From: Hydrogenophaga sp.
GTDB taxonomy: Bacteria; Pseudomonadota; Gammaproteobacteria; Burkholderiales; Burkholderiaceae_C
DNA: 13,190 bases
Reading direction: 5' to 3'
Assembly (NCBI GenBank): GCA_030684755.1
Contig: JAUXXN010000094.1
Coordinates: forward strand, 1 to 13,190
The notes below the pieces were generated by a model. That model did not search any database. It had not been told where the DNA came from and saw nothing but the letters and a program-made list of their open reading frames with translations. Positions 1 to 9,456 of this stretch are shown here, piece after piece; position 1 is the first letter of the stretch, and each line of letters starts with the position of its first letter. A program made the position numbers and the translations under genes.

Positions 1-1
1 C

Positions 2-1192
2 ACGGTGCTGCTGCTCGACGAGGTGGACGCGCTGGTGGGTGACACCCTCATCTCACTGCTGCGCCAGATTCGCTCGGGCTACGCCCAGCGCCCGAGCGCG
101 TTCCCGCAAACCATCATCATGTGCGGCGTGCGCGATGTGCGCGACTACCGCATGCACACCGCACACCACGAAATCATCACCGGGGGCAGCGCGTTCAACA
201 TCAAGGCCGAATCGCTGCGCTTGGGCAGTTTGACACCGGAGGAAACCCAAGCCCTGTGGTTGCAGCACACCACCGAAACCGGCCAAACCTTTGACCCGGC
301 CATCTGGCCCGAACTCTGGGCCGACACCGAGGGCCAGCCTTGGCTGGTGAACGCGCTGGGCTACGAATGCACCTGGAAAGACCGTGCCGCCCGCGACCGC
401 TCCACGCCCATCACGATGGAGCGCTACAAAGCCGCCCGCGAACGCCTGATTTACAGCCGCACCACGCACCTGGACGCGCTGAGCGACAAGCTGCGCGAGC
501 CCCGGGTGAACCGCATCGTGGCCGATGTGCTGGCCAGCGACGATCGCCAAAGCCAGAGCAGCCAATACCCCAGCGACGACCAAGAATACGTGGCCGACTT
601 GGGCCTGATTGCCACGCGCCCGCAGGTGCGCATCGCCAACCGCATTTACCGCGAAGTCATTCCACGCGAACTGACGTGGGTGACGCAAACCCGCATCACG
701 CACGACCAAGCCTGGTATTTAACGCCGCAGCGCAAGCTGGACATGCCCAAACTGCTGGCCGCGTTTCAGCAATTCTTCCGCGAACATTCGGACGCGTGGA
801 TTGAGGGCTTCAGCTTCAAGGAAGCCGGGCCGCAGATGCTGATGCAGGCGTTTTTGCAGCGCATCGTCAACGGCGGTGGGCGCATCAACCGCGAATACGG
901 GCTGGGGCGCAAGCGCACTGATTTGTTCATTGAATGGCCCATCGACGAGGCGCAGGGCTACTTTGGCCCGGTGCAGCGCATCGTGTTGGAGCTCAAGCTT
1001 TGGAAAAAAGGCAGCCTGGACGCGGTGCTGGCCGACGGCCTGCCGCAAACCGTGGACTACGCCCGCCGCTGCGGCGCCGACGAGGCGCACCTGATCGTCT
1101 TCGACCGCCGCCCCGACAGCCCGTGGGACGATCGCATCTGGCAACGCGAGGCCAGCGAACAGGGTTGGGCGCTGGGTGTTTGGGGCGCTTGA
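2..1192 (+). CDS. AAA-like ATPase fused to PD-(D/E)XK nuclease-like domain (5' partial)
   Basis: The reading frame is open from the left edge, so the N-terminus and Walker A P-loop are missing. The visible part opens with a Walker B strand, VLLLDEVDAL (Asp6-Glu7 counted from the edge). A P-loop NTPase remainder and a helical linker follow. The last third fits a PD-(D/E)XK nuclease fold: RTDLFIEW (Asp at nt 920-922), then VLELKLW (Glu at nt 989-991, Lys at nt 995-997), then LPQTVDYARRCGADEAHLIVFDRR split over two secondary elements. This D...ExK layout matches the nuclease-like domain found at the C-terminus of many uncharacterised AAA ATPases. The substrate and biological role are unknown; a DNA-directed or defence-like role is only inference. 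The protein looks complete at the C-terminus. It converges on metH with 19 bp between stop codons and no obvious terminator. The first in-frame GTG (nt 5) lies inside the Walker B strand and is not a real start. Confidence 0.8.
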   Translation, partial: TVLLLDEVDALVGDTLISLLRQIRSGYAQRPSAFPQTIIMCGVRDVRDYRMHTAHHEIITGGSAFNIKAESLRLGSLTPEETQALWLQHTTETGQTFDPAIWPELWADTEGQPWLVNALGYECTWKDRAARDRSTPITMERYKAARERLIYSRTTHLDALSDKLREPRVNRIVADVLASDDRQSQSSQYPSDDQEYVADLGLIATRPQVRIANRIYREVIPRELTWVTQTRITHDQAWYLTPQRKLDMPKLLAAFQQFFREHSDAWIEGFSFKEAGPQMLMQAFLQRIVNGGGRINREYGLGRKRTDLFIEWPIDEAQGYFGPVQRIVLELKLWKKGSLDAVLADGLPQTVDYARRCGADEAHLIVFDRRPDSPWDDRIWQREASEQGWALGVWGA

Positions 1193-1211
1193 ACGGCCCC
1201 CACCCATCGCT

Positions 1212-4022
<2,811 letters not shown>

Positions 4023-4025
4023 GGG

Positions 4026-4058
4026 GCTCACCAGGGTTGCAGACTGAAACTGGTGAGC
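4026..4058 (-). promoter_or_regulatory. Shine-Dalgarno-sequestering hairpin (riboswitch expression platform)
   Basis: On the minus strand GCTCACCAG (4058-4050) is a perfect complement of CTGGTGAGC (4034-4026), with a 15-nt loop. The 3' arm contains GGTGA, the metH ribosome-binding site. The 5' arm shares GCTC (4058-4055) with the 3' strand of riboswitch helix P4. The hairpin and P4 therefore cannot form together. Without ligand the hairpin should hide the ribosome-binding site; with SAH bound P4 forms and frees it. The pairing is seen in the sequence; the switching is inferred. Confidence 0.75.
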
Positions 4059-4168
4059 GCCGTTGCGGGGCCGGATGACCGGCCGGGGCCATGTGGGCCC
4101 GATGTCTCAAGCCTGACACCGGAACCGGCATCTGGCCGATGCCTCCGGCGCTGCAGCGCTCCTTGAGA
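4052..4168 (-). promoter_or_regulatory. S-adenosylhomocysteine (SAH) riboswitch
   Basis: The minus strand shows the conserved blocks of the SAH aptamer (Rfam RF01057 type): CTCAAGGAGCGCTGC, then CAGGCTTGAG, then AACGGCGCTCACC. P1 pairs TCTCAAG (4168-4162) with CTTGAGA (4111-4105). P2 pairs CGCCGGA (4150-4144) with TCCGGTG (4123-4117), and inside it GGCATC pairs with GATGCC. An extra hairpin, GGCCGG-TCAT-CCGGCC (4084-4069), fills the linker. The P4 pseudoknot pairs GAGCGC (4161-4156) with GCGCTC (4060-4055). SAH riboswitches are known to turn on recycling genes such as ahcY and metH when SAH builds up, which fits the gene 30 nt downstream. Confidence 0.93.
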
Positions 4169-4175
4169 GGGTGAG

Positions 4176-4181
4176 ATTTTA
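4176..4181 (-). promoter_or_regulatory. Probable -10 element of the metH promoter
   Basis: TAAAAT on the minus strand (4181-4176) matches the sigma-70 -10 box at 5 of 6 bases. It would start transcription near 4169, exactly at the first base pair of riboswitch P1. No good -35 is visible at the expected spacing. The placement relative to the aptamer is the main support. Confidence 0.45.
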
Positions 4182-4248
4182 TGCCATCGACTTCCGCAAC
4201 GCCGTGCGCCGGACGATGCGCCCGTCGCCAGCCCAGGCACTGCGCTGT

Positions 4249-5397
4249 TCATCGGGAGAGCAAGTCAATATAGGCCTGATAGCTGAAGATGCGGTTCTTC
4301 TTCTGCCCCGTTACCTCCGTCACGATGCCCAGTTCCTGCAGCACCTTCGCCGCAGCGCTGGCCGTGGGGAATGTGGTGCCCAGCGCCTGGCGGATGCGCT
4401 CCAGGCTGAAACGCGGCATGGTGGGCAGCAACTCGAACAGCCGGTAGCTGGCCGGACTGGCCTGTGGGTGCTGCAACAGGCGACGCCGGTCGGCGGCTAC
4501 AAGGGTGGCCAGCGCCACGATGTCCTGCTCGGCCCGGGCGGCGGCCACTTCCACCCCTTCAAGAAAGAAGCCGACCCAGCCTTCCCAGTCGCCTTCGGTG
4601 CGCACGGCCGACAGGTGCCGGTAATACGTGCCCTGGTGTTGCTTCAGGTAGCCGCTCAAATACATCAAGGGCTCCGGCAACAGACCCCAGTGCTCCAGCA
4701 AGGCCGCGATCAGCAGCCGCCCCATGCGCCCGTTGCCGTCCAGAAACGGGTGAACCGTTTCAAACTGCACATGCACCAGCGCCACCTTCACCAGCGCTGG
4801 CAGTTCGTCGCCGGGGGCGTGAATGAATCGCTCCAGATCGGCCAAGAGGCTGGGCACCTGATCAGCCGGCGGCGGCACAAACACCGCGTTGCCGGGCCGC
4901 GTGCCACCGATCCAGTTCTGCGAGCGCCGCAGTTCACCAGGCTGTTTGCCCGTGCCGCGCACGCCGTTGAGCAGCAGGCGGTGCGCGTTGCAGAGCAGCC
5001 GCACACTGATGGGCAGGCCCGCCGGGTCGCGCAGGTTGTCCTGCACCAGCCGAAACGCCTGCAGGTAATTGGTGACCTCTTCAACGTCATCGGTGTTGCT
5101 CACCACCAGACCGGCCTCTTCGTCGAACAGATCGGTCAGCGTGGCCTGCGTGCCCTCAATCTGGGAGGTCATCAAGGCCTCTTTCCGAATGGCGCTGTAC
5201 AGCAGCCAGTCCACCGAGGGCACCAAGCCCGCCACGGCAGACAGGCGCGCCAGCGCCATCTGGGCAGCCCGGTTGCGTTCCCCCCAGGCGGTCTCGGCCA
5301 GGGCCGGCTCGGCCGGCGGCAGCGGAAAGGGCACGAAGGCCTTCACCGGCTCCCCGAGCGTGGTGTGGGTGGTGTAGCTGCCCGTGACGCGCTTCAT
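4249..5397 (-). CDS. Fic-family protein adenylyltransferase-like, with N-terminal inhibitory motif
   Basis: A 382-residue Fic/DOC enzyme, expected to transfer AMP from ATP to a hydroxyl on a target protein. The active-site loop is intact: [12 protein letters not shown] at 216-227, with catalytic His216. An N-terminal helix carries T77-SQI-E81-G82, matching the self-inhibitory (S/T)xxxE(G/N) motif, where the Glu blocks productive ATP binding. The protein should therefore be self-restrained (class II arrangement). The C-terminal 70 or so residues ([15 protein letters not shown] ... [12 protein letters not shown]) look like a winged helix. ATG at 5397 was chosen because MKRVTGSY... matches the family's usual N-terminus; the frame stays open to 5760 but only through the promoter region and the neighbouring gene. 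The Shine-Dalgarno sequence is weak. No separate antitoxin is adjacent. The gene ends 80 nt before the riboswitch, so read-through into metH is possible. The target is unknown. Confidence 0.92.
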   Translation of the reverse strand: MKRVTGSYTTHTTLGEPVKAFVPFPLPPAEPALAETAWGERNRAAQMALARLSAVAGLVPSVDWLLYSAIRKEALMTSQIEGTQATLTDLFDEEAGLVVSNTDDVEEVTNYLQAFRLVQDNLRDPAGLPISVRLLCNAHRLLLNGVRGTGKQPGELRRSQNWIGGTRPGNAVFVPPPADQVPSLLADLERFIHAPGDELPALVKVALVHVQFETVHPFLDGNGRMGRLLIAALLEHWGLLPEPLMYLSGYLKQHQGTYYRHLSAVRTEGDWEGWVGFFLEGVEVAAARAEQDIVALATLVAADRRRLLQHPQASPASYRLFELLPTMPRFSLERIRQALGTTFPTASAAAKVLQELGIVTEVTGQKKNRIFSYQAYIDLLSR

Positions 5398-5426
5398 ATG
5401 CAAGCTTTCTTTCAAACTGAAGCGCC

Positions 5427-5456
5427 ATATTAAAACTTTGTTTAATTTAAATGCAA
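5427..5456 (-). promoter_or_regulatory. Sigma-70-like promoter of the Fic gene
   Basis: On the minus strand TTGCAT (5456-5451) and TAATAT (5432-5427) are 18 nt apart. They lie in a strongly AT-rich patch (the 60 bases from 5401 hold 18 G+C). Transcription would start near 5420, giving a leader of about 23 nt. Based on sequence match only. Confidence 0.45.
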
Positions 5457-5498
5457 GACATTCAAGCGTGCTTTCGTATGGGAGTCCAAAAAAGCGCT

Positions 5499-5514
5499 TG
5501 GTGCAATGCTTGCT
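5499..5514 (+). promoter_or_regulatory. Sigma-54-like -24/-12 promoter before the activator gene
   Basis: TGGTGCAATGCTTGCT carries the invariant GG (5500-5501) and GC (5512-5513) exactly 10 nt apart, plus TTGCT at the -12 side. It matches TGGCACG-N4-TTGCW at the key positions but deviates at several others in the -24 half. The start site would be near 5525, about 15 nt before the activator ATG. This would imply sigma-54-dependent, possibly autogenous, expression. No TGT-N10-ACA NifA upstream site was found nearby. Confidence 0.4.
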
Positions 5515-5539
5515 TAACGTGGTAGCAACCGACACGCAC

Positions 5540-7138
<1,599 letters not shown>

Positions 7139-7156
7139 AACTCTCAGGAAAAGCTG

Positions 7157-7447
7157 GTGGCGCGAAAGCTGGCGCGCACAATTTGTGACAGCATGGGAGC
7201 CATACCCCAAGACCTCCGCAAAGCCACCATGAAAACCATCGACGAAATGCTGAACCTAGCCTTGCTGACCCCCGACCAGCACCAACAAATCAGCCGCTGG
7301 ATCGCCCAGGCCGACTCGCCCGACGACATTTTGAAGATGCCACCGCCGCTGTGGCGGGCCATTGAGCGGGCCAGCGCGGTCATGGGCATCGACGAAGACC
7401 TGACGCGCCCGCCTGCGCTGGATGCTGACGACCTGGTTTGCCGGTAA
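7157..7447 (+). CDS. Small conserved-looking hypothetical protein
   Basis: A 96-residue soluble ORF, not recognised. It begins with GTG at 7157, preceded by AGGAA at 7146-7150 (6-nt spacing) and lying 18 nt after the activator stop, so co-transcription is likely. Alternative in-frame starts are ATG at 7193 and ATG at 7229 (MKTIDEMLNLALL...), the latter giving a 72-residue protein. The sequence is rich in acidic and amphipathic helices (TPDQHQQISRWIAQADSPDDI, split by prolines) and has no signal peptide or membrane segment. It could be a modulator or accessory protein of the activator, but this rests on position alone. Codon use is like that of its neighbours, which supports a real gene. Confidence 0.6.
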   Translation: MARKLARTICDSMGAIPQDLRKATMKTIDEMLNLALLTPDQHQQISRWIAQADSPDDILKMPPPLWRAIERASAVMGIDEDLTRPPALDADDLVCR

Positions 7448-7449
7448 AC

Positions 7450-7485
7450 GGCGCACTGGGCAGGTTGCAGCCCCGCCGGTGCGCC
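7450..7485 (+). terminator. Hairpin after the activator/small-ORF unit
   Basis: GGCGCAC (7450-7456) pairs perfectly with GTGCGCC (7479-7485). An inner GGGC/GCCC pair (7458-7461, 7470-7473) lies in the loop. It starts 2 nt after the stop codon of the small ORF. There is no U-tract, so it may be a 3'-end stabiliser or a Rho-assisted stop rather than a classical terminator. Confidence 0.35.
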
Positions 7486-7621
7486 CTTCGCCAAAGCACC
7501 CCTTTCGCGCAGGGCCAACGGTTGCGCTGCCAGCGGCATGCACGCAAACTGCTTGAACTCAGAAGCCACACAGCGATCCCATCCACTGCTTGTGCCACCC
7601 CCTGACTTCAGCGAGGAACCC

Positions 7622-8029
7622 ATGCCCACCCTGCAAACGCCCCTCAAACGACGCGCCCTTTGGTCCATGGCTGGTGCAGCCTTGGTGTTCGCCACGGCCA
7701 CCGTGGCTGTGGCTCCCGCCGCTGCCCACCACGGCTGGACCTGGGCCGAAGACGTGAACGCCGAACTCACCGGCACCATCGTTGCGGCCAAGCTCGGCAA
7801 CCCCCACGGCGAACTCACGCTCACGGCGGCAGACGGCGCCCAGTGGATCGTCGAAGTGGGCCAGCCGTGGCGCAACCAGCGCGCTGGGCTCAAAGACGAG
7901 CTGCTGGCCAAAGGCGTGAAGCTCACCGTGTCGGGCCACAAACACACCGACCCCAACAAGCGCGTGTTCAAGGCCGAGCGCCTGCTCATCGACGGCAAAA
8001 CCTTCGACCTCTACCCCGACCGCAACTGA
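7622..8029 (+). CDS. Exported DUF6152-like protein
   Basis: A 135-residue secreted protein. It has a basic N-terminus (KRRALW, 9-14), a hydrophobic core (about 16-31) and a likely signal-peptidase site AAA/HHGW after residue 35. The mature protein would begin His36-His37-Gly-Trp. The remainder is a compact beta-rich domain with NPHGELTL, VEVGQPWRNQRAG, VSGHKH and a DGKTFDLYPDRN end, matching the DUF6152 pattern as I know it. The RR pair makes Tat export possible, though Sec is as likely. ATG at 7622 has AGGAA 5 nt upstream. The next gene starts 35 nt downstream on the same strand and is a DUF6644-like membrane protein, a pairing I associate with Burkholderiales. Function is unknown; a periplasmic metal role is suggested only by the N-terminal His pair. 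Confidence 0.85.
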   Translation: MPTLQTPLKRRALWSMAGAALVFATATVAVAPAAAHHGWTWAEDVNAELTGTIVAAKLGNPHGELTLTAADGAQWIVEVGQPWRNQRAGLKDELLAKGVKLTVSGHKHTDPNKRVFKAERLLIDGKTFDLYPDRN

Positions 8030-8064
8030 TCCGCGAACCGCCCAGCCGGATCGTTGAAACCCCC

Positions 8065-8544
8065 ATGGAAGCGCTGGCCGCCGCCCTGCAAGACAGCACC
8101 CTATCGCAGCTGCTGCGCTCGTCCATCTGGCTGTACCCGCTGGTCAACACCGGGCATGTGGTGGGCATCGCCCTGCTGTTCGGCGCCATCGTGCCGCTGG
8201 ACCTGCGGTTGATGGGGTTCTTCCAGCGCACGCCGCTGGAACACCTTGCGAACACGCTGATCCCAGTGGCCATTACTGGGCTCGTGCTGGCGCTGCTCAC
8301 CGGCTCCCTGCTTTTCGCAACCCGCCCGCTCGACTATGTGGCCGAACCGCTGTTCGGCATCAAGCTGGCGCTGCTGGGCGCGGGCGTGGTCAATGCGCTG
8401 GTGTTGCGGTATTCACCGAGTTGGAAGTTGGTGGGCGTTGCGCCCGGTGCGCCGCCGAAGCGGGCTTGGCGGCTGCACGGGCTGCTGTCCATCGTGCTCT
8501 GGTTAGGGGTGATCACTGCGGGCCGCTTGATCGGCTACCGATAG
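8065..8544 (+). CDS. Four-helix inner-membrane protein, DUF6644-like
   Basis: A 159-residue integral membrane protein with four hydrophobic segments, at about 20-45, 64-85, 95-114 and 138-157. Conserved-looking polar positions in or beside the membrane are His31 (NTGHVVG), Asp46-Arg48 (PLDLRLMG) and His138 (LHGLLS). Histidines at the ends of helices could bind haem or metal, but there is no proof. ATG at 8065 begins MEALAAALQDS, 35 nt after the stop of the exported DUF6152-like gene; the ribosome-binding site is weak, so translation may be coupled. The two genes probably form one envelope operon. The frame continues upstream to 7660, but only as a shadow of the preceding gene. Confidence 0.85.
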   Translation: MEALAAALQDSTLSQLLRSSIWLYPLVNTGHVVGIALLFGAIVPLDLRLMGFFQRTPLEHLANTLIPVAITGLVLALLTGSLLFATRPLDYVAEPLFGIKLALLGAGVVNALVLRYSPSWKLVGVAPGAPPKRAWRLHGLLSIVLWLGVITAGRLIGYR

Positions 8545-8554
8545 GGCAGATGGG

Positions 8555-8575
8555 CTTTCACGGTAATGATGAAAG
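8555..8575. terminator. Small hairpin between convergent genes
   Basis: CTTTCA (8555-8560) and TGAAAG (8570-8575) form a 6-bp stem in the 38-bp gap between the convergent membrane-protein and outer-membrane-protein genes. It is short and lacks a U-tract, so it is only a weak candidate for a shared terminator. Confidence 0.25.
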
Positions 8576-8582
8576 ATCGGAC

Positions 8583-9230
8583 TCAGAAACGGTATGTCAA
8601 ACCAAGTGATACCGATGGCAAGACGGAAAGTTTGTTGACAGCGTCACGCACTTTGTTCACTTCAACTTCCACGTCGGCTTGGGTAATGCCTCCCGAACCA
8701 ATTACGCCATTCTCGGTGTAATTGGTCTTGAACTTGCCAATTTGCAAGCCAATGTTGCCGTAAAACCCCCAGCCTGTGGCATTGCTGGGCTTGCTGCTCC
8801 AGCCCATGCCAATGTAAGGCGTGACATCAGGATAAGTAACTGAAATACTCAGTTCTTTACCTGTCAGATCAACCGGTTTGTTGTTAATGGTCTGGCCAGC
8901 ACCACCACGGGCCGTGAAATTGCCACCGATGTCGCTGGCGGTGATGCCACCGGTCAGGTGAAAGCCTGTGCTGGTGGGGAACCAGTCGGCAAAGGCGCCG
9001 ACACGGTTGGTTTTGATTTTGGCGTTGTAATTAACGCCACCAGTTTTGCCGTCTTTGTTCAGTGACAGTCCACCGGCATACTCGCCACGAAGCTTGACGG
9101 TGGGAGACAACGTGTGCGAGTAACCCAGCGTCAACCCAGGGAACCCGGCTCCGACGTACACCTCACCCGCGTGAACAGTGAATGCGGTTGCGAAAAGTGC
9201 CGAAGCAAGTGCAAAGGATTTGAATTTCAT
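8583..9230 (-). CDS. Small outer-membrane beta-barrel protein
   Basis: A 215-residue precursor with a clear Sec signal peptide, cleaved after VHA (residue 21) to give GEVYVGAGFPG. Alternating polar and hydrophobic strands rich in Gly, Tyr and Asn follow, and the protein ends in SLGLTYRF, the terminal-aromatic signature recognised by the outer-membrane assembly machinery. The overall pattern (GAGFPGLTLGY, LRGEYAGG, ADWFPTSTGFHLTGG, TPYIGMGW) resembles an uncharacterised outer-membrane protein common in Burkholderiales; it is not a classical 16-strand porin. The cargo or role is unknown. ATG at 9230 has a strong AGGAGG 5 nt upstream; an in-frame ATG at 9305 is rejected. GC is much lower than in the neighbours (24 of 60 in 8821-8880 against 39 of 60 in 8401-8460), suggesting a different origin or selection on expression. 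Confidence 0.87.
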   Translation of the reverse strand: MKFKSFALASALFATAFTVHAGEVYVGAGFPGLTLGYSHTLSPTVKLRGEYAGGLSLNKDGKTGGVNYNAKIKTNRVGAFADWFPTSTGFHLTGGITASDIGGNFTARGGAGQTINNKPVDLTGKELSISVTYPDVTPYIGMGWSSKPSNATGWGFYGNIGLQIGKFKTNYTENGVIGSGGITQADVEVEVNKVRDAVNKLSVLPSVSLGLTYRF

Positions 9231-9248
9231 GAAAACCTCCTGTGATTG

Positions 9249-9275
9249 GTTAAATATTGGAATATAAAATTTAAC
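9249..9275 (-). promoter_or_regulatory. Interrupted palindrome in the leader of the outer-membrane-protein gene
   Basis: On the minus strand GTTAAA (9275-9270) mirrors TTTAAC (9254-9249), and inside it ATATT-CC-AATAT forms a second dyad. The element ends about 8 nt before the AGGAGG ribosome-binding site, in a segment with only 17 G+C in 60 bases (9241-9300). It may be an operator or an mRNA leader hairpin. Confidence 0.4.
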
Positions 9276-9321
9276 TGAAGCAAGTTGGTTTTTCTCTGAC
9301 ATCAATCAGATCGCGCAAAAA

Positions 9322-9350
9322 AGTATCGATTACTTGTTGCAAATACACAA
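9322..9350 (-). promoter_or_regulatory. Weak sigma-70-like promoter candidate for the outer-membrane-protein gene
   Basis: TTGTGT (9350-9345) and GATACT (9327-9322) on the minus strand are 17 nt apart, matching consensus at 3 of 6 and 4 of 6 bases. The -10 overlaps a near-palindrome, AAGTA-TCGAT-TACTT (9321-9335), that could bind a regulator. The leader would be about 85-90 nt long. Confidence 0.25.
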
Positions 9351-9456
9351 CTCGCACAGGTTAAATAGGATCAATTCCCAATACCATTTGGCCAAGTGGT
9401 CATCTGCCGAGTTCTGTACGTTTGGGCGGCATAGGCATGAACAGCCCACCCCACGC

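Noticed and set aside
1193..1211. Terminator between the ATPase-nuclease gene and metH
   Set aside because: The 19-bp gap shows no stem-loop or U-tract on either strand.
5384..5539. N-terminal extension of the activator to 5384
   Set aside because: The added residues are Lys/Arg/Asn-rich translation of the control region and overlap the candidate -24/-12 promoter. ATG 5540 gives a normal N-terminus.
7144..7998. Open frame of 284 codons on the - strand
   Set aside because: It overlaps the small ORF, the hairpin and the signal-peptide gene on the + strand. Its Ser/Ala/Arg-rich product is typical of a shadow frame.
9231..9305. Upstream start of the outer-membrane-protein gene at 9305
   Set aside because: It would place 25 extra residues before a textbook signal peptide and would translate through the AGGAGG that serves the ATG at 9230.
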